Positions 9,206 to 19,469 of a DNA stretch of 64,000 nt are shown here, piece after piece (within the stretch, counting starts at the first letter, position 1; each line of letters opens with the position of its first letter). Source of the stretch: Duganella sp. BuS-21 (GTDB lineage Bacteria; Pseudomonadota; Gammaproteobacteria; Burkholderiales; Burkholderiaceae_D); NCBI GenBank assembly GCA_041874725.1, contig CP097466.1, positions 5,952,001 through 6,016,000 on the forward strand, written 5' to 3'. Below the pieces are notes generated by a model. That model ran no database searches. It was not told the origin of the DNA and saw nothing but the letters and a program-made list of their open reading frames with translations. Made by a program: the position numbers and the translations under genes.

Positions 9206-10165
9206 ATGGACACTTCTTTACACGGCATTTGGGTGCCGCTGGTGACGCCGATGCAGCACGGCGAGCTGGATTTATCGTGCTTGCAGCGGCTGGCGGACTG
9301 CGTGATTAACGACGGCGCGCACGGTCTGGTGGTGTGCGGCACCACCGGCGAAGCGCCGCAGCTGGATTTGGCCGAGCAAAGCGCGGCGCTGGCGGCAGTC
9401 CTGGAAGTGGCGCATAAGCGCTGCCCAGTGTTGATGGGCATCGGCGGCAGCGACACTTTTGCCGCCGCCAGCCGGGTGCTGGAGTTTGACGATGAAGATT
9501 TGGCCGGTTACCTGGTCTCCACGCCGGCTTATGTCCGGCCCTCGCAGGAAGGCTTGCGGCGCCACTTCGAGACGATCGCCGATTCTACTTCGCGGCCTAT
9601 CGCCTTGTACAACGTGCCAGCACGTACCGGCGTCAATCTGGAGCTGGCCACCGCGCGCCGCTTGGCCGAGCGGCCGCAATTTTCCGCCATCAAGGAAGCC
9701 GGCGGTAGCTTGCGGCAGATGATGGACTTGGTGCAGCAGACGCCTTTATCGGTGCTGTGCGGCGATGATGTGCTGCTGTTCTCAGCCCTGTGCGGCGGCG
9801 GCCATGGGGCGATTTCTGCATCGGCGCATATTCGCACCGATTTGTATGTGCAGCTGTACGACCTCGTGCGCGCACAGCGCCTAAGTGAAGCGCGCACGCT
9901 GGCGGCGGCGCTGCTGCCGATGATGCAGTTGCTGTTCTCGGAACCGAATCCGGCGCCGTTGAAGGCGGCGCTCGGCATGCTAGGCTTGCTGCGCGATGAA
10001 TTGCGCTTGCCGATGGTGCCGGCTAGCTTGGCTTGCAAGGAAAATCTGGCGGCAGCCTTGGAGGCGCTGGACGCCTTGCCACGCTACCGGCGCGCCACTG
10101 CTGCTGCAACGACGGCGCACGGTGCGGCTCGTTACTCGCTGGCTCACGCCATGGCGGCCATATGA
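9206..10165 (+). CDS. 4-hydroxy-tetrahydrodipicolinate synthase family protein (DapA-like)
   Basis: Class I aldolase-type enzyme of 319 residues. The Schiff-base lysine is Lys163 in AIKEAGG, the catalytic tyrosine Tyr135 in YNVPARTG, and the pyruvate-carboxylate loop is CGTTGEAP (44-51). These positions match E. coli DapA (Tyr133, Lys161) within two residues. The family condenses pyruvate with an aldehyde; true DapA activity versus another N-acetylneuraminate-lyase-family reaction cannot be decided here. The protein has a ~25-residue Ala/Arg/Thr-rich C-terminal extension beyond the usual ~292 residues. The last codon overlaps the start of the next gene (ATGA). Confidence 0.85.
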   Translation: MDTSLHGIWVPLVTPMQHGELDLSCLQRLADCVINDGAHGLVVCGTTGEAPQLDLAEQSAALAAVLEVAHKRCPVLMGIGGSDTFAAASRVLEFDDEDLAGYLVSTPAYVRPSQEGLRRHFETIADSTSRPIALYNVPARTGVNLELATARRLAERPQFSAIKEAGGSLRQMMDLVQQTPLSVLCGDDVLLFSALCGGGHGAISASAHIRTDLYVQLYDLVRAQRLSEARTLAAALLPMMQLLFSEPNPAPLKAALGMLGLLRDELRLPMVPASLACKENLAAALEALDALPRYRRATAAATTAHGAARYSLAHAMAAI

Positions 10166-10725
10166 TCGTCGCTCTCACTGGTATTGATGGCGACAGCACC
10201 GTCTCCGATCTGGCCGAAGACTTGGCTATGCTGCGCGTGGCAGCCGGCAAGCGAGTGCTGTTGGTCTCGCCCAATCCCGGCGCTTACGATGCTCAGCTTT
10301 ACGATGATTTGGTGGTCGACGCCTCGCCGCACGGCGCCATCAAGGCAGATGTCACGTTGAAGCAGGCCAGCGTGATTCTGACTTTGCTCCAGCCGGAGTC
10401 GCTGGAAGATCCCGACGAATGCGCCGCACTGCTGGCGCGCTTGCAACTGGCCCAGAGCGCCAATCCCGGCGTCCGCGTGCTGGTGACGGTAGCGCATGGC
10501 CGCCGTCCTCTTACAGCACACCAAACCGGCTGCCTGCTGGTGTTCGTGGCCAAACTGCCGCAGGCCCGCTTAGCCGACACGCTGGTCCTCGATGACAGCG
10601 CCGATACCTACCACTCGCGCCACAGCGAATTGGAGCTGCAAGCCTACAAAGCCGACCGCAAACTCTGCGCCCCCGAAGTCCGCCACCTCTACCGCGAGAT
10701 CTTCCGCCCGGTTTGGAGGATATAG
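10162..10725 (+). CDS. ParA/MinD-like protein with degenerate P-loop
   Basis: 187 residues; I place the start at the ATG overlapping the dapA-like stop (ATGA). The fold is ParA/MinD-like: a short first strand, a loop at residues 6-13, a helix SDLAEDLAMLRVAAGKRVLLVSP, then DDLVVDAS as a Walker-B-like strand. However, the loop reads TGIDGDST where a working deviant Walker A needs KGG-x-GKS/T: both the signature Lys and the loop Lys are replaced (Ile/Asp). ATP binding is therefore doubtful. The C-terminal LYREIF motif matches the ParA-like pseudogene at 11642-11992, so the two are paralogues. Function unknown. Confidence 0.65.
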   Translation: MIVALTGIDGDSTVSDLAEDLAMLRVAAGKRVLLVSPNPGAYDAQLYDDLVVDASPHGAIKADVTLKQASVILTLLQPESLEDPDECAALLARLQLAQSANPGVRVLVTVAHGRRPLTAHQTGCLLVFVAKLPQARLADTLVLDDSADTYHSRHSELELQAYKADRKLCAPEVRHLYREIFRPVWRI

Positions 10726-10822
10726 GTGTGGGGGGCTGCGTTTTCCCGGCAGCGGGCAATGGGTGGGTGCCGACACCTGCCGCGTGCAGCAGAACACAGC
10801 GATAACACAACTATTTAAGCAA

Positions 10823-10857
10823 GCGCCGCAAGCAGCATAAACATCACGCTGCGGCGC
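10823..10857 (-). terminator. hairpin downstream of the TorF porin gene
   Basis: GCGCCGCA (823-830) pairs with TGCGGCGC (850-857) around a 19-nt loop, 14 bp beyond the porin stop. The downstream sequence on the minus strand (CTTGCTTAAATAGTT) is only moderately T-rich. The remainder of 10726-10870 shows no gene. Confidence 0.5.
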
Positions 10858-10870
10858 CCCTCAAGACTAC

Positions 10871-11620
10871 TTAAAACACTTTGCTGATCATCAGTTGCAG
10901 CGCGGTCTTGCCGAGGAATTTATTGTTGGCGGCCGAAGTGTAAGCCGATTCCTGAGCGTTGGTGCCTATCACGGCCAGCGCGCCGGTGACCACGCCAAAG
11001 TCCTTGGTCACGCCCAGCTTCCAATCGGTGTACGACGCAGCATCGTTGTGCTTCACTTCCTGACGGCCGGCGTGCAGGTTGATGGTGTAGCCATCGCCAG
11101 CATCGATGTTAGCGCCGAGGTCCAAATAGCCGCTGTTCTTACTATCGGCAAAACCAAACAGATTGGTCACCGAATGCGAATACTTGGCGTAGGCCGGGCC
11201 ATAACCGAGCTGGCCGTAAACCTCAGTGGTGTTGGCGCTCACCGGCAGCGCGTTGGAGGCATAAACGTACGTCAGCACACCAACGTCATACGACACAGCT
11301 TCGGTAACCTGACCGCGCTTGCCGGCATACAGATCCAGCTCGACGCTGCCATCGCCACCCGCATCTTTAATCCACGTAATAGTCGAAGCCCATGCACCGG
11401 CATACAAGCCGGTTGGATTGTTGACGTAATCCGCACCGCCCTGCAAAGCCGGCTGCAAGCGCGTCTGCGAAATACCGCGATAGCGATAGTCACTGATCAC
11501 CGCCACATTGAAGCTGACCGCGTTATCCGGCACGGCGGCCGGCGCCGGCGCATCTTCAGCGCGGGCAGTGTGAGCGGCGAAGGCAGCAACTACGGCTGCA
11601 GCGAGTACTAATTTTTTCAT
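10871..11620 (-). CDS. TorF-family putative porin (Gcw_chp)
   Basis: 249 residues with a Sec signal peptide (MKKLVLAAAVVAAFAAHTARA, cleavage near 21). The mature part starts with SFNVAVISDYRYRGISQT, the hallmark of the TIGR02001/Gcw_chp family, followed by alternating amphipathic strands and a C-terminal Phe in LMISKVF, consistent with an outer-membrane beta-barrel. Substrate is unknown. A good Shine-Dalgarno (AGGAAG) precedes the ATG. It lies between two ParA-like genes or remnants on opposite strands. Confidence 0.85.
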   Translation of the reverse strand: MKKLVLAAAVVAAFAAHTARAEDAPAPAAVPDNAVSFNVAVISDYRYRGISQTRLQPALQGGADYVNNPTGLYAGAWASTITWIKDAGGDGSVELDLYAGKRGQVTEAVSYDVGVLTYVYASNALPVSANTTEVYGQLGYGPAYAKYSHSVTNLFGFADSKNSGYLDLGANIDAGDGYTINLHAGRQEVKHNDAASYTDWKLGVTKDFGVVTGALAVIGTNAQESAYTSAANNKFLGKTALQLMISKVF

Positions 11621-11641
11621 GTTCTACTTCCTATCAGTGCA

Positions 11642-11992
11642 TCAGTGGTTAAAAACTTCGCGGTACAGCGCGTCCATATTGGCCGGCGCCGCGCCACGAA
11701 TAATGGTGCTGGCCAGCGTTGCCGACATCACCCGCGCCACGTAGCCGCGCACCGCAGCACGCTCCTCGTCGCTGGGCGTGCCGGCCACGCCAACCAGTAC
11801 AAACAGCACGCGCAAGCCCGGATTAAACATGCGCGCAGAATTAAGACGGGCAATCAGCGCGGCGCGGCTGCCGGCGGTGTCGCGCCCTTCGGTGTCGATC
11901 ACAATATCGTTGTAGCGGGTGCGCAGCAGCGCCAGATTATTGGCGACGATGGCCTAATCGGCCCCGCCGCACGGACTGGCGATGGTGATCAT
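11642..11992 (-). pseudogene. ParA-like gene, broken by an in-frame TAG and an internal deletion
   Basis: The frame starts ATG at 11992 (MITIASPCGGAD), hits TAG at 11954-11956 exactly where the P-loop should be, and then continues in the same frame: AIVANNLALLRTRYNDIVIDTEGRD through to LYREVFNH, with stop at 11642. The part between the first helix and the Walker-B strand is too short, so there is also a deletion. The C-terminal half aligns well with the ParA-like gene at 10162-10725 (ALIARLNSARMFNPGLRVL versus ALLARLQLAQSANPGVRVL). A truncated downstream product from Met at 11902 is possible but unlikely to function. Confidence 0.75.
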
Positions 11993-12312
11993 CACACGCC
12001 GCCCCGCGCCAGCGCCGTCATGCGGCCGAATTCGGCGCCCGGCAAGGCGCGCATCACCGCCTCCATCACCTGCCCGGCCAGGGCCAGCGAGAGGCACAGC
12101 CAGACCTTGACGCGGGCGCCGTGGTCGCAGGCTTCCACCCGCATGAATTCCATGGCGTCGCCGCAGGTGCGCACCACCAGCGCGCGCAGCTCGGTCACCG
12201 ACGCCGCATCCACCGTCAGTTGCATCAGGCACGGGCGCGGCGCCCGGGCGCGGTCGGCTGCGGCCCAGAGCGAGCGGCGTTGAGCGGCTTTGGTGTGGAA
12301 AAAGGCGTGCAT
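11992..12312 (-). CDS. small hypothetical protein upstream of the ParA-like pseudogene
   Basis: 106 residues, starting MHAFFHTKAAQRRSLWAA; chosen because GGAGG lies 7 bases upstream of this ATG, whereas the longer open frame has no such site. Predicted alternating strands and helices (CLMQLTVD, MEFMRVEACDHGARVKVWLCLS, GQVMEAVMRALP) suggest a small alpha/beta ferredoxin- or ACT-like fold. The stop overlaps the ATG of the ParA-like pseudogene by one base (TGATG), so the two were once translated together. Family and function not recognised. Confidence 0.6.
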   Translation of the reverse strand: MHAFFHTKAAQRRSLWAAADRARAPRPCLMQLTVDAASVTELRALVVRTCGDAMEFMRVEACDHGARVKVWLCLSLALAGQVMEAVMRALPGAEFGRMTALARGGV

Positions 12313-12411
12313 GACGAACCTCCGTGTGATCGTTTCAATACCTGAAAGCTTATCGACCGCGTCGTAAAAACGGTCTAAAAAGGCGGGCCGCCGTTGTAAA
12401 CATCGTGTATA

Positions 12412-12434
12412 AATTGCGCGGTGCGCAATTTTTG
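12412..12434 (+). other. terminator-like hairpin in the parE upstream region
   Basis: AAATTGCGC (12412-12420) and GCGCAATTT (12424-12432) form a 9-bp stem with a GGT loop, followed by two more T (run to 12434). It lies between divergent genes, 90 bp before parE, so no plus-strand gene precedes it. It could be an attenuator if a promoter lies upstream, or a protein-binding dyad. The rest of 12313-12523 shows no gene and no convincing promoter. Confidence 0.45.
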
Positions 12435-12523
12435 CCCGCCATCGCCCGCAGTTGAGGATAGAATACGCAAAACAATGCATGACCTGTACATAAACCCAGT
12501 ATCAAGAAAACAAGCTTGCACGT

Positions 12524-14521
<1,998 letters not shown>

Positions 14522-14526
14522 CGCAC

Positions 14527-14606
14527 CGTCATTCCAGCGCAAGCGGGAATCCATGCCGAGCCGGCTAGCACGCGCCGCATGGATCCCCGCCTGCGCGGGG
14601 ACGACG
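14527..14606. repeat. paired palindrome (REPIN-like) between parE and parC
   Basis: Two inverted hairpin units face each other: CGTCATTCC-AGCGCAAG-CGGGAATCCATG on the left and CATGGATCCCCGCCTGCG-CGGGGACGACGG on the right, with ~25 variable bases between. The unit (CGTCATTCCCGCGCAGGCGGG) resembles Neisseria dRS3-type and other REP palindromes. Further copies lie at 19352, 29862, 36751 and a half copy at 41284. Confidence 0.75.
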
Positions 14607-14634
14607 GGGGAACGACAACACAAGCACACACATC

Positions 14635-17199
14635 ATGACTCAAGCAAATCTCTTTGACGAACCGGCTGACGGCACTGCGACGGCCGCCAAGCCAGCGGCG
14701 CCGGCCGCAGCGGCAGCACCATCGGCCCCGGTCGCGCCGGTCCACGCGCCTGCGGAAGCGGCCGCCCAGGCGACAGCCGAAGCGCACGCCCACGGCCAGC
14801 CCGCGCCGGTCCCCGCCGACATCGATGACGGCAGCGGCTTTGGTGGCGGCTTTGGTGGCAACGGCGGTGGCAACGGCGGCGGCGACGGCTTCGGCGGCCC
14901 GCTCGGCGGCGGTGGCGACGATGGCGACGGCGGCGACACGCTGACCCTGTCCACCTTCGCCGAACGCGCCTACCTCGACTACGCCATCTCGGTGGTCAAG
15001 GGCCGCGCCCTGCCCGACGTCTGCGACGGCCAGAAGCCGGTGCAGCGCCGCATCCTGTACGCGATGAACGAAATGGGCCTGAACGCCACCGCCAAGCCGC
15101 GCAAATCGGCCACCGTGGTGGGCGACGTGCTCGGCAAACTGCACCCGCACGGCGACCAGTCGGTATACGACGCCATGGTGCGCATGGCGCAGGACTTCTC
15201 GCTGCGCTACCCGCTGGTCGACGGCCAGGGCAACTTCGGCTCGCGCGACGGCGACGGCGCGGCGGCGATGCGCTACACCGAAGCACGATTGACGCCGATC
15301 GCCAAAGTGTTGATGGACGAAATCAACCTCGGCACCGTCGACTTCCAGGCCAACTACGACGGCTCGACCGAAGAACCGTGCCTGCTGCCGGCGCGCCTGC
15401 CGATGGTGCTGCTGAACGGCGCCTCCGGCATCGCGGTCGGCCTGGCGACGGAAATCCCGTCGCACAACCTGGGCGAGGTGGCGCAGGCCGCCGTCGCCAT
15501 GATCCGCAATCCGAAAATCTCGCACGCCGAGCTGATGGCGCTGATCCCCGGCCCGGACTTCCCGGGCGGCGGCCAGATCATCACGCCGGCGCAGCAGATC
15601 GCCGACATGTACGCCAGCGGCCGTGGCTCGATGAAGGTGCGGGCGCGCTGGAAGATCGAAGAACTGGCGCGCGGCCAGTGGCAGGCGGTGGTGACCGAAC
15701 TGCCGCCGGGCACCTCGTCGCAAAAGGTGCTGGAAGAAATCGAAGAGCTGACCAACCCGAAAATCAAGCTGGGCAAGAAAGCGCTGTCGCCGGAACAGCT
15801 GGCGCTGAAATCGCTGATCCTCAATTCGCTCGACACCATCCGCGACGAATCGGGCCGCGCGGCGCCGGTGCGCCTGGTGTTCGAACCGAAATCGAAAAAC
15901 CAGGACCAGACCGAATTCATGCTGATGATGCTGGCGCACACTTCGCTCGAATCGTCGGCCTCGATCAACCTGGTGATGATAGGCGGCGACGGCCGTCCGC
16001 GCCAGAAGGGCCTGACCGACATCCTGTCGGAATGGATCACCTTCCGCTTCGCCACCGTCACCCGCCGCACGCAGTTCAAGCTGGGCAAGGTCGACGCCCG
16101 CATCCACATCCTGGAAGGCCGCCAGACCATCCTGCTCAACATCGATGAAGTGATCCACATCATCCGCAACTCGGACGAACCGAAGGCGGCGCTGATGGAA
16201 CGCTTCAAGCTGAGCGAAATCCAGGCCGAAGACATCCTGGAAATCCGCCTGCGCCAACTGGCGCGGCTGGAAGCGATCAAGATCGAGCAGGAACTGTCGG
16301 AACTGCGCAAGGAACGCCAGGCGCTGCAAGACCTGCTGGACAACCCGTCGTCGATGAAGCGCGCCATCATCAAGGAAATCGAGAACGACGCCAAGACCTA
16401 TGGCGACGCCCGCCGCACCCTGATCGAAGAAGCGCAAAAAGCCGTGGTCGAACAGAAGGTGGTGGACGAACCGGTCACCGTCATCATCTCGGACAAAGGC
16501 TGGATCCGCGCGCGCACCGGCATCGGCCACGACGCCGCACAATTCACCTTCAAGGCCGGCGACACGCTGTACGGCGCCTTCGAATGCCGCACGGTGGACA
16601 ACCTGCTGGCCTTCGGCAGCAACGGCAAGGTGTACTCGGTGCCGGTGGCGGCGCTGCCGAACGCGCGCGGCGACGGCGTGCCGATCACCACCCTGATCGA
16701 CCTGGCGCCGGGCGCGCGCATCCTGCACTACTTCTCGGGCGCGGCGGCGACCCGCCTGCTGCTGGCCACCAGCGCCGGTTTCGGCTTTGAAACCAAGGCC
16801 GGCGACATGGTCAGCCGCATCAAGGGCGGCAAGTCCTTCATCACGCTGGACGACGGCGACGTACCGCTGCCGCCGACGGTGATTCCGGACAGCGCCAGCG
16901 CGGTGGCGGTGCTGTCCTCGGGCGCGCGGGTACTGGTGTTCGGCATGGATGAAATGAAGGTACTGACCAACGGCGGCCGCGGCGTGATCCTGATCGAGCT
17001 GGCGGACAAGGAAACGCTGCTGGCGGCCAAGCCGATCAGCCAGAAAGGCGTGACCGTGTACGGCACCGGACGCGCCGGCAAGGCGCAGGAAGAACGGTTG
17101 TCGGCGTCGGCGCTGGCGGTACACTTCGGCAAGCGCGCGCGCAAGGGCAAGGAGCTGGCGACCAAAATCAAGCCGACCGGCTTGGTGCCGATCGTTTAG
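14635..17199 (+). CDS. parC: DNA topoisomerase IV subunit A, with long N-terminal extension
   Basis: DNA-cleaving subunit of topoisomerase IV, 854 residues. The conserved core starts only at about residue 102 ([14 protein letters not shown]); catalytic Tyr214 lies in [10 protein letters not shown]. The first 100 residues are an Ala/Pro stretch followed by a Gly/Asp-rich tract (66-101), which is unusual. The quinolone-determining helix reads [13 protein letters not shown] (170-182), with Gln175 and Asp179 where E. coli ParC has Ser80 and Glu84. C-terminal beta-pinwheel blades follow (~560-854). ATG at 14635 is supported by the uninterrupted frame; a later start would give a normal-length protein, but none of the plausible Met codons precedes the core. 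Confidence 0.94.
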   Translation: MTQANLFDEPADGTATAAKPAAPAAAAAPSAPVAPVHAPAEAAAQATAEAHAHGQPAPVPADIDDGSGFGGGFGGNGGGNGGGDGFGGPLGGGGDDGDGGDTLTLSTFAERAYLDYAISVVKGRALPDVCDGQKPVQRRILYAMNEMGLNATAKPRKSATVVGDVLGKLHPHGDQSVYDAMVRMAQDFSLRYPLVDGQGNFGSRDGDGAAAMRYTEARLTPIAKVLMDEINLGTVDFQANYDGSTEEPCLLPARLPMVLLNGASGIAVGLATEIPSHNLGEVAQAAVAMIRNPKISHAELMALIPGPDFPGGGQIITPAQQIADMYASGRGSMKVRARWKIEELARGQWQAVVTELPPGTSSQKVLEEIEELTNPKIKLGKKALSPEQLALKSLILNSLDTIRDESGRAAPVRLVFEPKSKNQDQTEFMLMMLAHTSLESSASINLVMIGGDGRPRQKGLTDILSEWITFRFATVTRRTQFKLGKVDARIHILEGRQTILLNIDEVIHIIRNSDEPKAALMERFKLSEIQAEDILEIRLRQLARLEAIKIEQELSELRKERQALQDLLDNPSSMKRAIIKEIENDAKTYGDARRTLIEEAQKAVVEQKVVDEPVTVIISDKGWIRARTGIGHDAAQFTFKAGDTLYGAFECRTVDNLLAFGSNGKVYSVPVAALPNARGDGVPITTLIDLAPGARILHYFSGAAATRLLLATSAGFGFETKAGDMVSRIKGGKSFITLDDGDVPLPPTVIPDSASAVAVLSSGARVLVFGMDEMKVLTNGGRGVILIELADKETLLAAKPISQKGVTVYGTGRAGKAQEERLSASALAVHFGKRARKGKELATKIKPTGLVPIV

Positions 17200-17200
17200 C

Positions 17201-17329
17201 CCCGCACGGCGGCATGCGTGGGGACTGACCCGCAGGGTCAGTCCCCGGGCCTTAACGACGTTGCGGCTCACGCATAAGACAAAGGGTCTGTCCCCGCAGG
17301 GGGACAGACCCTTTTTAACGCCGTGCGGG
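17201..17329. terminator. compound terminator between convergent genes: two hairpins inside outer arms
   Basis: Outer arms CCCGCACGGCG (17201-17211) and CGCCGTGCGGG (17319-17329) are exact complements. Inside are two hairpins: a 12-bp stem GGGGACTGACCC/GGGTCAGTCCCC (17220-17246, loop GCA) and a 15-bp stem AAAGGGTCTGTCCCC (17281-17295) with its complement at 17300-17314, followed by a T-run to 17316. The second is a classical Rho-independent terminator for parC. The block lies 2 bp after the parC stop and 7 bp before the stop of the convergent gene. Confidence 0.85.
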
Positions 17330-17336
17330 TGAGTGC

Positions 17337-17804
17337 TTAGTGCTTGGCAGCGGCTTCTTTGACTTCGGCGTCCGACTTGGCTTTAACGGCGGCGGTCTTG
17401 TTGGCGGCCAGGGCTTTGTCTTCGGTCGCGTCAACGGCGGTCTTGATGGCTTTGGCGTCAGCTTTCACGGTTTTCTTTTCCGCTTTCTCTTCGGCTTTCG
17501 CTACCGCCTTTTCGCCTTTGGCGGCGGCTTTGGCTTTATCTTCAGGATCGGCCTTGGCCACTTTTTCATTGGCTTTGGCTTGTTCCACGGCTACTTTAGC
17601 CTGGGCTTCGTCATGGGCCTTGTCGGCTTTGGCGATGGCTTTGTTGGCTTTCTTGTCAGCCTTGGCATCGACTTTGGCTTCTTTTTGCTGGGCTTTGGCG
17701 ACGTCCTGGTTGGCTTCGGCCTGGGCCTTGGCAACATCCGAGGTTTGAGCAAAAGCGGCGGTGGCGAACAGGCCGGCGATCAGAGTGGCGATAATTTTAT
17801 TCAT
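17337..17804 (-). CDS. exported Ala/Lys-rich histone-H1-like protein
   Basis: 155 residues from the second possible ATG, which is better spaced from the AAGGGAT site than the first (6 bases upstream). A signal peptide (MNKIIATLIAGLFATAAFAQ) precedes a mature part made almost wholly of Ala, Lys, Asp and Glu with KADKxAxKAxAKA-type repeats. This predicts a long charged helix or coiled coil. The composition resembles histone-H1-like proteins, but the signal peptide places it in the periplasm rather than on DNA. Function not recognised; roles in envelope or metal/stress protection would be speculation. Confidence 0.65.
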   Translation of the reverse strand: MNKIIATLIAGLFATAAFAQTSDVAKAQAEANQDVAKAQQKEAKVDAKADKKANKAIAKADKAHDEAQAKVAVEQAKANEKVAKADPEDKAKAAAKGEKAVAKAEEKAEKKTVKADAKAIKTAVDATEDKALAANKTAAVKAKSDAEVKEAAAKH

Positions 17805-17894
17805 GGTCATATCCCTTTCGGTGTTGTTGAGTGCGTGAGAAACATCTTATGCCCTCCACCGCCGCCACTCTGTACGCTAGCGTACTAAACCGAC

Positions 17895-19304
17895 TTATTG
17901 TCGAGCTGACCCTGAATACAGGTCGATGATGGTGATGATGGCCTCGGCGCACACAGCGCAGAATGTGTCGCTGCGGTCGAACATCAGGCATTGCATCTCG
18001 GGCCGGTAATAGCCGGTGGCCTCGTAGTTCGCGCCCTCGAACGCGCCGACCACGTGACGATGCGGATCGGCCGAGAACAGCGCGCTGCTGTGCTGCAGGT
18101 CCTTGCGGAACAGGGCGCTCATCTCCGACTCCGGGCGATGGTTGGCGCGCAGCGCGGCGCGTTCCTTCTGGTAGGCGCGGGCGGCCGTCTCATAGGTCGC
18201 CTTCGGCCACGGCGTCGGCAGCGGCGTGCCGGCCTGGACGAACTTCTTCCACTTCAGCTTGGCCGGATCCTGCAGCGCGGTGGCGTTGGGCTCCCACGGC
18301 TCGCGGCGCTCGCCGCCGGTGGCGTAGGCTACCGGCGAGGTGTAGTACTCGTCGGCCAGGCCGGCGAAGTGGTGGCCGAATTCGTGCACGAACAGGTAGT
18401 TGGCCCAGTCGTTGTCGGCCGCCGCCGTGCTGAACTGGCCGAAGATGCCGCCGCCGCCGTAGGTGTCGTTGTTGACCAGAATTTCAATGAATTCATACGG
18501 CGCGTACTGCGCCAGCTCGCGCAGGGCGCGGTTGTCGGTGGTGAGCACGTAACGCTCGCTGCCGAAGATATCGTAGCGGGTGCCCAGCGGCGATTCCTTG
18601 TGGCTGCCGGTCGAGGGCCGCGAGACGCCCGATTCGCCGGTCGGCAGCGCGATGGCCCAGACGTTGAAGTCCTTGGCGCGTTCCTTGAAAGGCGAGGTGT
18701 CGAACAGGTGGTCGGCCAGGCGGCGCGCGGCCGCTTCGAATTTCTTCATATCGGCCTGGGTGTAGCCGTCGCCGACGATCAGCAGGTCGACCTTGTCCTG
18801 CGATGGGCCGTTGACACGGATGCCGATCGGCTTGACCGGCGCCGGCGGCTGCTTGCGGATCACGTCCATGGCGTTGGGATCGACGTCGGCGGTCCACACC
18901 ACCGAGAACAGATTGCGCTCGTCGCGCTTGAGGATGCGCACCTTGACCGGCTGCTCGGGGCGCGGGAAGCGCACCGATTCCTGGAAGCCGCGATTGCTGC
19001 GCGCGGCTTCCTCGGTGCTGCGCCATTCGGCGAAGATGGTGGAGAAGCCGCGCGAGTAGAGCAGCTTGCCGGTGTTGGCGTCCACCACTTCCACCAAGTT
19101 GTTGCCGCGATTGCTGTTGTCGATGGTCTGGGCCATGCTGCCGGGCCACGGCAGCGGTTCGACCACCACGCGTTCGATGGCGTAGTGCTCGTCCAGGGCG
19201 TTGCCGCTGTGGAGGTAATCGAGGCGGAGGGTGGCGGGCTGTGTGGCCAGGGCGGAAGCGGTGCAAGCGCACAGCGCGAGCAGCGAGACGAAGTGACGGA
19301 TCAT
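17895..19304 (-). CDS. secreted M64-family zinc metallopeptidase (IgA-peptidase-like)
   Basis: 469 residues with a signal peptide (cleavage after ~21, ASALA). An N-terminal beta domain (~25-155) matches the M64 N-terminal domain; the catalytic domain has HEFGH at residues 307-311 followed by HFAGLADEYY, where the Asp is a likely third metal ligand. DLLIVGDGYTQADMKKF (~175-190) is the characteristic entry to the M64 catalytic domain. The family was named for an IgA-cleaving protease, but environmental members have unknown substrates. AGGATTCCC precedes the start. Confidence 0.85.
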   Translation of the reverse strand: MIRHFVSLLALCACTASALATQPATLRLDYLHSGNALDEHYAIERVVVEPLPWPGSMAQTIDNSNRGNNLVEVVDANTGKLLYSRGFSTIFAEWRSTEEAARSNRGFQESVRFPRPEQPVKVRILKRDERNLFSVVWTADVDPNAMDVIRKQPPAPVKPIGIRVNGPSQDKVDLLIVGDGYTQADMKKFEAAARRLADHLFDTSPFKERAKDFNVWAIALPTGESGVSRPSTGSHKESPLGTRYDIFGSERYVLTTDNRALRELAQYAPYEFIEILVNNDTYGGGGIFGQFSTAAADNDWANYLFVHEFGHHFAGLADEYYTSPVAYATGGERREPWEPNATALQDPAKLKWKKFVQAGTPLPTPWPKATYETAARAYQKERAALRANHRPESEMSALFRKDLQHSSALFSADPHRHVVGAFEGANYEATGYYRPEMQCLMFDRSDTFCAVCAEAIITIIDLYSGSARQ

Positions 19305-19351
19305 GGGAATCCTGCGGTCGGTTGAAAAGTGAGCGCCATTGTAAACCGCCC

Positions 19352-19432
19352 CGTCGCTCCCGCCCAGGCGGCAGCCCAGGCCGAGCGGGCGAGCGGGCGG
19401 CGTATGGATTCCCGCCTGCGCGGGAATGACGG
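19352..19432. repeat. REPIN-like paired palindrome, one arm degenerate
   Basis: The right unit is intact (GTATGGATTCCCGCCTGCG-CGGGAATGACGG, 19400-19432). The left unit, CGTCGCTCCCGCCCAGGCGG (19352-19371), has drifted. Same family as the elements at 14527, 29862 and 36751. It lies in the promoter-side gap upstream of the M64 peptidase gene. Confidence 0.65.
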
Positions 19433-19469
19433 GGCGGCGGCGGTGGGCGGTGGCGGTGGGCGGGCCGGC

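Noticed and set aside
12378..12395. GGCGGGCCGCC as a minus-strand terminator
   Set aside because: The palindrome has no loop and sits upstream, not downstream, of the minus-strand gene.
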